In this document: positions 20,643 through 30,289 of the stretch, in pieces
How positions within the stretch are numbered: position 1 is the first letter of the stretch
Layout: every line of letters begins with the position of its first letter
Virus record (IMG/VR): IMGVR_UViG_3300025816_000008
Location: 25,976-89,975 of that record
Strand: one strand, 5' to 3'
Source of the DNA: a virus
Length of the DNA stretch: 64,000 nucleotides
Notes under the pieces: generated by a model
The model's input: the letters and a program-made list of their open reading frames with translations, nothing else
Databases searched by the model: none
What the model was told of the DNA's origin: nothing
Translations under genes and position numbers: made by a program

Positions 20643-20672
20643 GTACAAAGACTATTTAAATAGGATGTCAAT

Positions 20673-21437
20673 ATGGCTATAGTAACCACACGAACTGAAT
20701 TAGAGGAATATTGTTTACGTAAATTAGGGGCTCCTGTAATTGATATTAATGTTGCTGATGAGCAAATTGATGATAGAATCGATGAAGCTCTTGAAGTATA
20801 TCAAGAATATCATTCTGATGCTACTGTTAAAACATACTTTAAACATTTAGTTACTGCAGCTGATGTTACAAATAAATATATTCCAGTTCCAGATAATATT
20901 ATTTTTGTAACTCATTTATTCCCATTAAGACCAGGAAGTTCTAGTTCAGCGGGTATGTTTGATATTAAATATCAAATGATGCTAAATGATATGATTAATA
21001 TGAATAATTTTTCAGGTGGGCTAAACTACTATACTCAGATGCAGCAATATTTAGAACTATTAAATATGGCATTATCTGGAACTCCTCAAGTTGCTTATCA
21101 ACGAAGACAGAATAGATTACATATTTTTGGTGATTTTGGAACAGGAGATATTATAGCTGGAAGTTATCTTGTAGCTGAAGCTTATGCTTTAGTCGATCCG
21201 TCAAGTACATCTGGAACAAAATCTATTTTTAATGATCTTTGGTTAAAGGCTTATGCAACTGCTCTTATTAAAAAGCAGTGGGGTTCTAACCTTATGAAGT
21301 TTGAAGGTATGACTCTTCCGGGTGGAGTGATGTTAAACGGGAGACAGATATATGATGATGCTACTGTTGAGATACAAGCATTAGATGAAAAACTTAGGCT
21401 AGAATATGAGTTACCGATTGACTTTTGTATAGGATAA
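20673..21437 (+). CDS. 13: Neck protein gp13
   Basis: 254 residues (T4 gp13 is 309). The N-terminus TRTELEEYCLRKLGAPVIDINVADEQIDDRIDEAL is characteristic of the gp13 family. In T4, gp13 and gp14 form the head-tail neck that closes the filled head and accepts the tail. The following genes are gp14 and gp15, the standard T4-like order. It begins 31 bases after a late promoter. Confidence 0.9.
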   Translation: MAIVTTRTELEEYCLRKLGAPVIDINVADEQIDDRIDEALEVYQEYHSDATVKTYFKHLVTAADVTNKYIPVPDNIIFVTHLFPLRPGSSSSAGMFDIKYQMMLNDMINMNNFSGGLNYYTQMQQYLELLNMALSGTPQVAYQRRQNRLHIFGDFGTGDIIAGSYLVAEAYALVDPSSTSGTKSIFNDLWLKAYATALIKKQWGSNLMKFEGMTLPGGVMLNGRQIYDDATVEIQALDEKLRLEYELPIDFCIG

Positions 21438-21440
21438 TCC

Positions 21441-22499
21441 ATGGCAAAGAATCATTTTTTTGCTGATAAGCCGGCAAATGAGCAAAATTTATATGAAGAT
21501 ATTATCATAGAATCTTTAAAGATCTATGGTCAAGATGTTTATTACATGCCGCGTGAAATCGTCAATGAAGATAAAATTTTTGGTGAAGATGTTCCATCTA
21601 AATTTTCAACCGCTTATAAAATTGAAATGTATATTGAGAATCAACAGGGATTTGATGGAGAAGGAGACCTCTTTACAAAGTTCGGCGTTGAGATTAGAGA
21701 TGCTGCAACATTTGTAGTTTCTAGAAGACGCTGGCGGCACACTATTCAGCAAAATAATAATACTATTAGTTCTGTACGCCCTCGAGAGGGTGATGTACTA
21801 TATCTCCCTTTATCTAATTCAATGTTTGAGATTATGCATGTTGAACACGAAATGCCATTTTATCAATTGAACAATGTTCCAACATATAATTTGCGGTGTG
21901 AGTTGTTTGTATATAGTGATGAAGATCTTGATACTGGAATAGAAATAATTGATGGTATTGAAAATGATGCAGCAAATGTAACGATTGTTCTTGATTCCGC
22001 AAGAGACCAAAATGGTGTACTAAAATCAGATACTCTATCCGATGAGGGTGGCGTTGATTTTTGGGTTGGTGAAACTGTGTATCAAATTGATTCGTCACTT
22101 AGATCTATTACTGGAAAACATCCTAGAATATTGGGTGAAGTTATTGAATATAGACCCGATATTAAAACACTAACACTCGGCCATATTAGTGTGGATAGTG
22201 CACTTGATTCTACCGGCACTGGCGTGACTGGATTAATTGGATTTACTGTTGGTAAGAAAATTATAAATGATAGGGTGAGTGATCAACATATATTCCCATT
22301 CAATGCATTCTACGGAAGAAACGTAGATTCAAATGCGTTCTTATATGCTAGAGTTAGAACTATTTTATCAATTGACGATGATACTGGGTATATTTCAAGT
22401 CAAAACGATACGTTTGATGCTAATAACCAAACTGGTACTCTTGTGGACTTTTTAGACTTCTCCGAAGGTAATCCGTTTGGCGATGCGGAGGACAATTAA
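21441..22499 (+). CDS. 14: Neck protein gp14
   Basis: 352 residues, longer than T4 gp14 (256). Recognisable segments include NLYEDIIIESLKIYGQDVYYMPRE and FTKFGVEIRDAATFVVSRRRW. It partners with gp13 in the neck. The extra length comes mostly from a central and C-terminal acidic stretch containing DSA/DSD motifs (about residues 180-340), which may reflect exchange with the fibre genes. Its stop overlaps the gp15 start (TAATG). Confidence 0.9.
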   Translation: MAKNHFFADKPANEQNLYEDIIIESLKIYGQDVYYMPREIVNEDKIFGEDVPSKFSTAYKIEMYIENQQGFDGEGDLFTKFGVEIRDAATFVVSRRRWRHTIQQNNNTISSVRPREGDVLYLPLSNSMFEIMHVEHEMPFYQLNNVPTYNLRCELFVYSDEDLDTGIEIIDGIENDAANVTIVLDSARDQNGVLKSDTLSDEGGVDFWVGETVYQIDSSLRSITGKHPRILGEVIEYRPDIKTLTLGHISVDSALDSTGTGVTGLIGFTVGKKIINDRVSDQHIFPFNAFYGRNVDSNAFLYARVRTILSIDDDTGYISSQNDTFDANNQTGTLVDFLDFSEGNPFGDAEDN

Positions 22500-23296
22500 T
22501 GTTTCAATATTTTTATCACGAAAGAATTAGAAAAGCTGTAGCAACGTTCGGTACAATATTTAATGATATCCATGTTCAAAGAACTAATAAAAATGGCGCT
22601 ATCATTGATCAAGTAAAAGTTCCATTGGCTTACGCTCCTAGAGCAAAATATTTAGAAAGAATTAGAGAAAATCCAACTCTTACTGAGGATACAAAGGTTG
22701 CGTTAAAGCTTCCTAGAATGTCATTTGAAATTACTTCGTTAGCATATGATGTAGAAAGAGTTTTGCCAAAAAATAATCATTATAATAAAGTACATGGGTC
22801 AAGTATTACTGAAGCAAATAAAATATATTCCCCAGCGCCTTATTCAATATTTTTCCAGTTAAACGTTTATGCTAAGTTACAGGATGATGCTCTACAGATT
22901 GTAGAGCAAATAGTTCCGTATTTTAATCCACAATATACTTTAACAATAAAACCATTTAATAATTTAAGTGACGTAAAAGAAGATGTACCAATTACTTTGC
23001 AGTCAATAGCGTTTACTGACGATTTTGAAGGATCTTTAGAACAAAGACGCACAATTATATACACCTTAGATTTTGGAATGAAAATTAATTTTCATGGACC
23101 ATTTAGACAAACTAAGATTATTAATAAAGCTATTACTAATATGCATATAGATAAAACTTCGTTGACCTCTACCGGAGCTGATTCTGATGGATTATACACA
23201 AGAGCTACTATCGTACCAAAACCTTTAAATGCGTCACCATTTAGTGATTTTGGATTTACAACTAATATGGAATATTTTGGCGACTCGTCACAATAA
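22499..23296 (+). CDS. 15: Tail sheath stabilizer/completion protein gp15
   Basis: 265 residues, close to T4 gp15 (272). The FQYFYHERIRKAVATFGTIFNDIHVQR start and the LPRMSFEITSLAYDVER block are typical of the family. In T4, gp15 forms the hexameric ring at the head-proximal end of the tail, stabilises the sheath and docks to the neck. Translation is coupled to gp14. Confidence 0.9.
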   Translation: MFQYFYHERIRKAVATFGTIFNDIHVQRTNKNGAIIDQVKVPLAYAPRAKYLERIRENPTLTEDTKVALKLPRMSFEITSLAYDVERVLPKNNHYNKVHGSSITEANKIYSPAPYSIFFQLNVYAKLQDDALQIVEQIVPYFNPQYTLTIKPFNNLSDVKEDVPITLQSIAFTDDFEGSLEQRRTIIYTLDFGMKINFHGPFRQTKIINKAITNMHIDKTSLTSTGADSDGLYTRATIVPKPLNASPFSDFGFTTNMEYFGDSSQ

Positions 23297-23313
23297 TTTT
23301 AAAGGAAAATAAA

Positions 23314-23853
23314 ATGTTAACATTTAAAGCATATACTACGGCATTAGATGAAGGTAAAGTAGCTAATTTTGCCGGAAGAGCAGCAACAACAGCTGGTGGT
23401 TCATATGCGGGTGGTGTAGCCGGATCCTATGTTGGCGGTAAAATCGGCGGGCATTTAGCTAGATCTATGAGTCCAACTAGATATATTATGACTAAAGAAT
23501 TTGATCCTGCATATAAGGCTGGAAAAGCAGTAGGTTCAACTTTAGGCGGATATGTTGGTAATGCAGTAGGCGGACTAGCCGGCGATAAATTAGCAAAAAA
23601 AGTTATTCACCATAAAAAGAAACATATGAAAAAAGAAGATATTAATATGAGTACTGAATCATTTGGAGTTGGAGGTGTTTCAATGATGTCTCCATATGGG
23701 CCAAACCATAAACCTGGAGAAGAAACTCCAAAGCCAAGAAAATCAAAAGATATGGTTATACTGTCACCTCAGGCAAAAGCTGCAATGGCAGCACAACAAA
23801 GAGCCGCAACGTCAAGTCCTCAAGCTATGGCAAAAAGGATTGGGAAAAGATAA
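23314..23853 (+). CDS. Glycine-zipper protein between gp15 and gp16
   Basis: 179 residues. Residues about 20-100 are dense in small-residue GxxxG-like periodicity (AGGSYAGGVAGSYVGGKIGG and VGSTLGGYVGNAVGGLAGDK), a glycine-zipper pattern that can pack membrane helices. A Lys/His-rich stretch (KKVIHHKKKHMKKED) and a proline-rich tail follow. The MLTFKAY start resembles that of other T4-like head proteins. Function unknown; an internal or ejected protein is one possibility. Its stop overlaps the gp16 start. Confidence 0.6.
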   Translation: MLTFKAYTTALDEGKVANFAGRAATTAGGSYAGGVAGSYVGGKIGGHLARSMSPTRYIMTKEFDPAYKAGKAVGSTLGGYVGNAVGGLAGDKLAKKVIHHKKKHMKKEDINMSTESFGVGGVSMMSPYGPNHKPGEETPKPRKSKDMVILSPQAKAAMAAQQRAATSSPQAMAKRIGKR

Positions 23854-24245
23854 TGTCCGATTGGAAAAAGTCAGACAATTTACCGGATGATGACTTTGAT
23901 TATTCTCGTAGAACTTATTACGATTTAATCGAAAAAGGTAATGCTGCACTTGAAGATATGATTGAAGTAGCTAGAGCTTTAGAACACCCTCGAGCTTTTG
24001 AAGTTGTGTCTGGTATGATTAAAAATGTTTCAGATGTAAACGATAGACTTATGGATTTACATAAGAAAAAGAAAGAATTTGAAAAGAAAGATGTTTTGCA
24101 GGTGACAGCTCCTGAGGGAACCACAAATAATTTATTTGTAGGATCTACAGTAGATTTGCAAAGAATGTTACAAGATATGAATAACTCTGTTAAGAATGAT
24201 AACGTAATTGATATTACAGATAGATTAGATGATGGAAAAGAATGA
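23853..24245 (+). CDS. 16: Terminase small subunit gp16
   Basis: 130 residues (T4 gp16 is 164). It contains the family-like YDLIEKGNAALEDMIEVARALEHPRAFEVVSGMIK helical block and a Lys/Glu coiled-coil stretch (LHKKKKEFEKK). gp16 forms a ring that regulates the packaging ATPase and recognises DNA. It overlaps gp17 by 17 bases in another frame. Confidence 0.9.
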   Translation: MSDWKKSDNLPDDDFDYSRRTYYDLIEKGNAALEDMIEVARALEHPRAFEVVSGMIKNVSDVNDRLMDLHKKKKEFEKKDVLQVTAPEGTTNNLFVGSTVDLQRMLQDMNNSVKNDNVIDITDRLDDGKE

Positions 24246-25851
24246 TTCTTATTTAGGCAACCCAAGTGTTAAACGTGATGGTGTTGTTACTAATTGGACA
24301 AATGATGAAGTTAAAGAATATGCTAAATGCATGCAAGATCCTGCATATTTTGCGAGAACATATTGTAAAGTAATTCACCTTGATAAAGGTTTAGTTCCAT
24401 TTGATCTATACCCGTATCAAGAAAAAATGTTTAATCATTTTAATACAAATAGATTTAATATTGTTTTAGCATGCCGGCAATCTGGTAAATCTATTTCATC
24501 AGTGGCATATCTACTTTGGTTTGCACTTTTTAATAGCGAAAAAGTTATTGCCGTTATGGCAAACAAAGGTGCTACCGCTCGTGAGATGCTTGGAAGAGTT
24601 ACACTCATGCTAGAAAACTTACCATTCTTTTTACAGCCTGGATGCAAAGCTCTTAATAAAGGATCTATTGAATTTAGTAATAATTCAAGGATTGTTGCTG
24701 CTGCGACATCGGGATCATCTATTCGTGGTATGTCTGTTAACCTACTCTATCTCGATGAGTTTGCATTTGTTGAACGAGCAGCAGAGTTTTATACATCAAC
24801 TTATCCAGTTGTATCATCTGGTAAAGATACAAAAGTTATTATTACATCTACAGCAAACGGTTTAGGTAATGTTTTTCATAAATTATGGGAAGGTGCAATA
24901 CAAGAAACAAATGAATTTATTCCATTTAGAGTTGACTGGTGGGACGTTCCAGGAAGAGACGAAGAATGGAAAAAAGCTACAGTAGCTAATACTTCGCCTG
25001 TACAATTTGATCAAGAGTTTGGAAACACATTCTTTGGTACTGGTGATACTCTTATTAATGCTAATACTCTGCTTGAATTAAGAAGACACGCCCCGCTAAG
25101 AATTTCTAAAGATGAAGTAAAAGTTTATAATGATCCAATTAAAGATCACAATTACGTGATGTTAGTTGATGTTGCTAAAGGAAGAGGACAGGACTATAGT
25201 ACTTTTAGTGTAATCGATATTAGCGCGGAGCCGTTTAAGCAGGTTGCTGTATATCGCAATAATCTTATCTCTCCCCTCCTCTTCCCTAATATTATATATA
25301 AGTATGCAAATTCCTATAATCAAGCGATGGTTGTAATAGAATCAAATGATGCTGGAATGGTTGTGTGTAATGGTTTATATCATGATTTAGAATATGAAAA
25401 TATGTTTGTTGAATCATCTATTAAAGCAGATGCACTTGGTATTCTTATGACTCGTAAAGTAAAACGAATTGGATGTTCTTCATTTAAAGATTTACTAGAA
25501 AATAATAAACTTGAAATTGTAGATGAAGATACAATCATAGAAATTTCTACATTTACTGCAAGAGGCCAGTCGTATGAAGCATCAGATGGTAATCATGATG
25601 ATATTGTTATGAATTTAGTTATGTTTGGATATTTTGCCGGTACTAGTGCATTTGGTGAATTAACTGATATTAGTATACGAGATCTTATGTTTCAACAGAG
25701 AATGAAAGAAATAGAAGATGATGTTTTGGATTGGGGATTCGTCGACGATGGATTAGGACCAGCTCCTATAACAACTCCAGCTGATACACCTTGGGCACTA
25801 GATCCGTTAGATCGAGGCATTCAAATTGAAGAATGGGGTAATAAGTGGTAG
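24229..25851 (+). CDS. 17: Terminase large subunit gp17
   Basis: 540 residues. ATPase motifs are intact: Walker A CRQSGKS (82-88), Walker B LLYLDE (172-177) and the coupling motif TSTANG (207-211 region). The C-terminal nuclease has LVDVAKGRGQDYS with Asp314, ESNDAG with Glu371, and Asp457/458 in GNHDDIV. The protein cuts concatemeric DNA and drives it through the portal into the prohead. Tandem ATGs sit at 24229 and 24232; the first is used here. Confidence 0.95.
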   Translation: MMEKNDSYLGNPSVKRDGVVTNWTNDEVKEYAKCMQDPAYFARTYCKVIHLDKGLVPFDLYPYQEKMFNHFNTNRFNIVLACRQSGKSISSVAYLLWFALFNSEKVIAVMANKGATAREMLGRVTLMLENLPFFLQPGCKALNKGSIEFSNNSRIVAAATSGSSIRGMSVNLLYLDEFAFVERAAEFYTSTYPVVSSGKDTKVIITSTANGLGNVFHKLWEGAIQETNEFIPFRVDWWDVPGRDEEWKKATVANTSPVQFDQEFGNTFFGTGDTLINANTLLELRRHAPLRISKDEVKVYNDPIKDHNYVMLVDVAKGRGQDYSTFSVIDISAEPFKQVAVYRNNLISPLLFPNIIYKYANSYNQAMVVIESNDAGMVVCNGLYHDLEYENMFVESSIKADALGILMTRKVKRIGCSSFKDLLENNKLEIVDEDTIIEISTFTARGQSYEASDGNHDDIVMNLVMFGYFAGTSAFGELTDISIRDLMFQQRMKEIEDDVLDWGFVDDGLGPAPITTPADTPWALDPLDRGIQIEEWGNKW

Positions 25852-25870
25852 GCTTCTAAAATCAAATGTA

Positions 25871-25878
25871 TATAAATA
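25871..25878 (+). promoter_or_regulatory. Late promoter TATAAATA ahead of the tail sheath
   Basis: Exact late element in a 92-base gap, 65 bases upstream of the sheath ATG. It is followed by ACTAATTGAA, also found after the variant element at 28271. Confidence 0.85.
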
Positions 25879-25943
25879 TAACTAATTGAACATAACCGTA
25901 TTATGAAACTTATAATTTCTATTAGATTGGAAAAGGAAACGAC

Positions 25944-27692
25944 ATGGCAATATACACACCATCAGAGTCTCCGGCAGTAGTTACAAGAGAAATTGACTTA
26001 ACAAATGGCGTACCCAACGTACCTACTTCTACAGGTGTTATTGTGGGCGATTTTCGTTGGGGTCCATGTAACGAACCGATTCTCGTAAACAATGAAGGAA
26101 CACTAGTAGCCACATTTGGAACACCAGATGACACAACTACAGTCGACTTTCATAGTGCCGCTTATTATTTGAGATACTCTAATGATCTTCTGGTCATAAG
26201 AGCTATGGACTCAGATACAGGCAAAAACGCGTTTGAAACTGGCGGGACTAGAACAGCACCAACAGTTGAAAATCAAGCAGAATTTGAAGCCACAGAGGGT
26301 GCTCTAGATTCTGATACTCATACATTTATAGCTAAATATCCGGGTGCCTTGGGCAATAGTATATCAATAGAAGTAGTTGGATCAAATCAAAATACTCCCG
26401 CTACTGTAGGATATCACTTAGATTTTGATGCTTGGGCATATAAAAATAATTTTGATACCGGACCAGGTACATCAGCGCATACCGCTAGTATTGGTGGTAC
26501 AAATGATGAAGTTCATGTAATTGTTAAAGATACAACCGGAGAGCTTAGCGGAACTAAAAATACAGTTCTAGAAACATATCCATATGTTTCACAAGCTAAA
26601 GGTGCTCAAAATGCTGATGGAACTAATAACTATATTGTAGATGTTATTAATCAAAGATCACAGTATATTAAAATGATAAACTTTGCATCTGGATTTGGTA
26701 CTGGTGCTGGTGCTGCAGCTACTTCAACATCAAATATGAAACTAGCAGCAAAGATTACAACTAACTTAACTGGTGGAGCTAACTCTGGTATTCCTGGAAC
26801 TGATGACTGGATAAATGGATATAATACGGTTGAAGATACTGCTCAGTATTTAATCGATTTTCTTATCGCACCAAGTCTAAATAGTTCTACTGATCATACG
26901 ACTTTAGTCAATCATTTAGTTACTATTGCTGGATCGACTAGAAAAGATTGTATGGTATTTGCATCTCCAAATAGATCTGCGGTTGTTAATAGCCCAGCAA
27001 CAGCAAATGCTAATATTCTTACCGGAGTTGCTAACTTTACACGAAGTTCATATCTATCTGTAGATAACAACTTCTTGAAAGTATATGACAAATATAACGA
27101 TAAATATATCTTTATTCCAGCGGCTTCATCTACTGCTGGCTTATGCGCAGCTACTGATAACAATTTTGCTCCTTGGGTGTCACCAGCCGGTACTCGAAGG
27201 GGTCAATATTTTGGCGTAACTGGACTAGCTTATTCACCAAACAAATCTCAAAGAGATCAGCTTTATAGAGCTGGTATTAACCCGGTTACTAATATACCAG
27301 GAAATGGGATTCTGTTATTTGGTGATAAAACACACTTAGACAGGCCATCAGCATTTGACAGAATTAATGTTCGTAGACTCTTCTTGGTTATCGAAAGAGC
27401 CATTGCAGAAGCTGCTAAAAATATTCTGTTCGAATTCAATGATGAATTTACGAGGGCAGAATTCGTAAATATTGTTGAACCACTTTTGAGAGATATAAAG
27501 GGTCGAAGAGGTATTACAGATTTTAGGCTAGTTGCCGACGAAACTAATAACACCCCATCGATTATTGATACAAATCAATTTGTAGCAAGTCTCTTTATTA
27601 AACCAGCACGGTCCATTAACTTCATCACTCTTAACTTCGTTGCAGTTCGCACGGGCGTTTCGTTTGAAGAAGTTGTTGGTCAGGCTACATAA
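25944..27692 (+). CDS. 18: Contractile tail sheath protein gp18
   Basis: 582 residues (T4 gp18 is 659). The N-terminus SPAVVTREIDLTNGVPNVPTSTGVIVG and the C-terminal domain (RGQYFGVTGLAYSPNKSQRDQLYRAGINPV, FNDEFTRAEFVNIVEPLLRDIKGRRGI) are classical sheath signatures. The protein polymerises around the tube and contracts on infection. It sits directly upstream of the tube gene. Confidence 0.95.
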   Translation: MAIYTPSESPAVVTREIDLTNGVPNVPTSTGVIVGDFRWGPCNEPILVNNEGTLVATFGTPDDTTTVDFHSAAYYLRYSNDLLVIRAMDSDTGKNAFETGGTRTAPTVENQAEFEATEGALDSDTHTFIAKYPGALGNSISIEVVGSNQNTPATVGYHLDFDAWAYKNNFDTGPGTSAHTASIGGTNDEVHVIVKDTTGELSGTKNTVLETYPYVSQAKGAQNADGTNNYIVDVINQRSQYIKMINFASGFGTGAGAAATSTSNMKLAAKITTNLTGGANSGIPGTDDWINGYNTVEDTAQYLIDFLIAPSLNSSTDHTTLVNHLVTIAGSTRKDCMVFASPNRSAVVNSPATANANILTGVANFTRSSYLSVDNNFLKVYDKYNDKYIFIPAASSTAGLCAATDNNFAPWVSPAGTRRGQYFGVTGLAYSPNKSQRDQLYRAGINPVTNIPGNGILLFGDKTHLDRPSAFDRINVRRLFLVIERAIAEAAKNILFEFNDEFTRAEFVNIVEPLLRDIKGRRGITDFRLVADETNNTPSIIDTNQFVASLFIKPARSINFITLNFVAVRTGVSFEEVVGQAT

Positions 27693-27709
27693 GGGGATAG
27701 GAGAATAAA

Positions 27710-28264
27710 ATGGCAATTTTAGGTGTAGACCAATTTAAAGCAAAATTAGCAGGTGGAGGCGCTCGCCCGAATCTGTTTAAAATCACTCTCGCTTATCCAA
27801 GAATCATGACTGGTGATGTTGAACTAACATCGTTTATGTGTAATGCCGGACAACTACCGGCATCAACCATGGCGACGGTTTTAATTCCGTACAGAGGTAG
27901 ACAAACGTTTATGGCTGGTGACAGAACATTTGATCCTTGGAGCGTTAACGTAATCAACGATACTAACTTTGAAGTAAGACGTAGTATGGAAACTTGGATG
28001 AACTCCATGAATGCGCACCAGTCAAACACTGGTGTAACTTCTCCATTAGATTATACTGCTGATCTTACAGTAGATCAATTAGATAAGAATGAAACAATAC
28101 TTTATACTTATAAATTTAGAGGTTGTTTCCCAACTAACGTTTCAGCTATTCAGCTTTCTTATGCAACTAATGATCAAATCGAAGAGTTTTCAGTTGATTT
28201 TAGGATTGATTACTGGGAGAGTTTCTCTGGCGGAGAAGCTAGTGGTGCAAAAGTTACTTCTTAA
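27710..28264 (+). CDS. 19: Tail tube protein gp19
   Basis: 184 residues (T4 gp19 is 163). NLFKITLAYPRIMTG, FMCNAGQLPAS and the C-terminal FRGCFPTNVSAIQLSYATND-type block match tube subunits. It forms the inner channel through which DNA passes. The GGAGAA ribosome site lies in the 17-base gap after the sheath gene. A G/C hairpin follows the gene. Confidence 0.93.
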   Translation: MAILGVDQFKAKLAGGGARPNLFKITLAYPRIMTGDVELTSFMCNAGQLPASTMATVLIPYRGRQTFMAGDRTFDPWSVNVINDTNFEVRRSMETWMNSMNAHQSNTGVTSPLDYTADLTVDQLDKNETILYTYKFRGCFPTNVSAIQLSYATNDQIEEFSVDFRIDYWESFSGGEASGAKVTS

Positions 28265-28269
28265 TTGAG

Positions 28270-28278
28270 TAATAAATA
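28270..28278 (+). promoter_or_regulatory. Variant late promoter (AATAAATA) before the portal
   Basis: TAATAAATA differs from the late consensus at one position and is followed by ACTAATTGAA, matching the sequence after the exact element at 25871. It lies 66 bases before gene 20. Activity is inferred from this resemblance. Confidence 0.45.
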
Positions 28279-28297
28279 GTACTAATTGAAAGGGTAC

Positions 28298-28318
28298 AGG
28301 GGGGAATTGATCCCCCCT
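28298..28318 (+). terminator. G6/C6 hairpin between tube and portal genes
   Basis: AGGGGGG (28298-28304) pairs with CCCCCCT (28312-28318) around a short loop, giving a very strong stem. The downstream tract TTACTATAG is not a clean U-run, so it may be a partial terminator or an RNA-stabilising hairpin that favours high tube/sheath mRNA levels. Confidence 0.55.
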
Positions 28319-28343
28319 TACTATAGTTATTAAAGGATTAATT

Positions 28344-29975
28344 ATGGCAGACAATAATAACACGATAAAGCTTTTTGGTTTTGAAATCAAAAGAGCTGGA
28401 TCGAAAGATAAAGATGAAAAGCTTAAATCAGTTGTCACCGCAAAAGATGATGACGGTGCAGGTTACGTAACTGCGTCAGGGGCTGGACATTATGGTCAGT
28501 ATGTTGATATTGATGGAACTGGAGCCAAAGATAATTATCAATTAATAATGAAATATCGTGGAGTTTCTGAGCATCCAGAATGTGATGCAGCTATTGAAGA
28601 TATTGTTAATGAATCAATCGTTATTGACGATGAGACACCAGGTGTTAGTCTTGTATTAGATGATATTGAAGCTAGTGGGAAAATTAAAAACGAGATTACA
28701 GAAGAATTTTCTAATATTTTAAGAATGTTAAATTTTGCAGAAGATGGCCATGATATCTTCCGAAGATGGTATATTGATGGAAAAATTTATCATCACTTAG
28801 TGGTAGATCCAAGTAATGAAAAAGTCGGTATTCAAGATATTCGATTTATTGATGCTCCAAAAATGCGTAAAGTAAAAGAGATTAAGAAGAAAAAAGATCA
28901 GCTAACAAATGCTGATATTATTGAAAATGTAAAAGAATATTATGTATATCAAGAAGCTCCTGGAGGACAGCATAAACAGGCAGTAAAATTTACTGAAGAT
29001 TCTATTAGTTATCTTACTTCAGGATTACTTGATCATCAAAGAAAGAAGGTTCTTTCGCATTTACAAAAGGCTATTAAGCCAGTTAATCAATTAAGAATGA
29101 TGGAAGACTCGCTTGTCATTTATAGACTAGCTCGAGCACCGGAGAGAAGAATTTTTTATATTGATGTTGGCAACCTTCCGAAGGGTAAAGCCGAAGAATA
29201 CATGAAAAATATTATGGCTAAATATCGTAATAAACTAGTATACGATGCTAATACAGGTGACTTACGAGATGATCGTAAACATATGTCAATGCTTGAGGAT
29301 TTTTGGTTACCACGCCGAGAAGGTAATAGAAGTACTGAGATTTCAAGTCTTCCAGGTGGCGATAACCTAGGACAGATTGATGACATCATTTACTTTCAAA
29401 AACGTTTATATAAGTCTCTTAATGTTCCAATCGCACGGTTAGAACAAGAAAGTCAGTTTTCATTAGGACGATCAACTGAAATCAGTAGAGACGAAGTAAA
29501 ATTTCAAAAGTTTATTGATAGACTTCGCAATAGGTTTTCTCAATTGTTTCTTCGAATTCTTGCTAAACAGCTTGTACTTAAGAAAGTTATAACTGAAGCT
29601 GATTGGTCTAAGTGGGAAAGAGATATTAAAATTGATTATAATAAAGATAATCATTTTGCCGAATTAAAAGAGACAGAAATTCTAAAAGAAAGACTTGGTA
29701 CACTTGACATGGTTAACCCATATGTTGGAGACTATTTCACTAAAGATTGGATTATGAAAAAAGTTCTTAAATTAAGTGAAGAAGAAATGAAAGACTTAGA
29801 GGACGAAGTAGAAAAAGAAAACGAAGAAAATGCAAATCAAATGGCTCAACAGCAGCCAGAGATGGATCCTAACCAGCAGATGCCACAAGAAGATCCAAAT
29901 CAAATGGCTCAACAGCAGCCACAGGCACCGCCTCAAGGTCAAAATGTAGTTGCTGCGCGTAAACAATCTAAATAA
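28344..29975 (+). CDS. 20: Portal vertex protein gp20
   Basis: 543 residues (T4 gp20 is 524). Family blocks include YRGVSEHPECDAAIEDIVNE, FRRWYIDGKIYHH, RAPERRIFYIDVGNLPKGKAEEY and FWLPRREGNRSTEI. The dodecameric portal starts head assembly and is the DNA gate docked by terminase. The C-terminal 50 residues are Gln/Pro-rich low-complexity (MAQQQPEMDPNQQ repeated), an unusual extension that may be disordered. Confidence 0.95.
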   Translation: MADNNNTIKLFGFEIKRAGSKDKDEKLKSVVTAKDDDGAGYVTASGAGHYGQYVDIDGTGAKDNYQLIMKYRGVSEHPECDAAIEDIVNESIVIDDETPGVSLVLDDIEASGKIKNEITEEFSNILRMLNFAEDGHDIFRRWYIDGKIYHHLVVDPSNEKVGIQDIRFIDAPKMRKVKEIKKKKDQLTNADIIENVKEYYVYQEAPGGQHKQAVKFTEDSISYLTSGLLDHQRKKVLSHLQKAIKPVNQLRMMEDSLVIYRLARAPERRIFYIDVGNLPKGKAEEYMKNIMAKYRNKLVYDANTGDLRDDRKHMSMLEDFWLPRREGNRSTEISSLPGGDNLGQIDDIIYFQKRLYKSLNVPIARLEQESQFSLGRSTEISRDEVKFQKFIDRLRNRFSQLFLRILAKQLVLKKVITEADWSKWERDIKIDYNKDNHFAELKETEILKERLGTLDMVNPYVGDYFTKDWIMKKVLKLSEEEMKDLEDEVEKENEENANQMAQQQPEMDPNQQMPQEDPNQMAQQQPQAPPQGQNVVAARKQSK

Positions 29976-29999
29976 AATGATAACTCAAAGATTAAAAAG

Positions 30000-30007
30000 T
30001 ATAAATA
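30000..30007 (+). promoter_or_regulatory. Late promoter TATAAATA ahead of the prohead core genes
   Basis: Exact late element 25 bases before the gp67-like ATG at 30032. No further exact element occurs before gene 23, so it probably drives 67-68-21-22-23 as one unit. Confidence 0.85.
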
Positions 30008-30031
30008 TAACTAAAGCAATTGGAGAATAAC

Positions 30032-30289
30032 ATGGATCCCGAACTTGAAATTGATGATGAAATTGAAACTACAGCAGAAGAAGATATGGATATTGATGAA
30101 ACAGAAGAAGAACAAAATCCAATATTAGATATGGTAAATGCTATTGGTGAAGAGGATTATAGTTCGGCTGCAGATATATTTTCTTCATCATTAAATGATA
30201 GATTAAATGATGCAATTGAGCAATCTAGAGTTAATATAGCTTCAAGTATGTATGGGAACGAACAGGAAACAGTAGATGCAGACATTTAA
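30032..30289 (+). CDS. 67: Prohead core protein gp67-like
   Basis: 85 residues. The ATG at 30032 is preferred over an upstream in-frame TTG because GGAGA lies just before the ATG. The N-terminal half is extremely acidic (DPELEIDDEIETTAEEDMDID). The C-terminal half, with NPILDMVNAIGEEDYSSAADIF and LNDRLNDAIEQSRVN, fits gp67. In T4, gp67 is a scaffold-core component needed for normal head shape. Its position between portal and protease supports the call. Confidence 0.75.
   Translation: MDPELEIDDEIETTAEEDMDIDETEEEQNPILDMVNAIGEEDYSSAADIFSSSLNDRLNDAIEQSRVNIASSMYGNEQETVDADI

Noticed and set aside
28109-28116. TATAAATT as a late promoter
   Set aside because: It lies inside the tube gene, differs from the consensus at the last base and no gene starts downstream at a suitable distance.
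30020-30031. TTG start for the gp67-like gene
   Set aside because: The GGAGA ribosome site lies between this TTG and the ATG at 30032, so the ATG is the real start.
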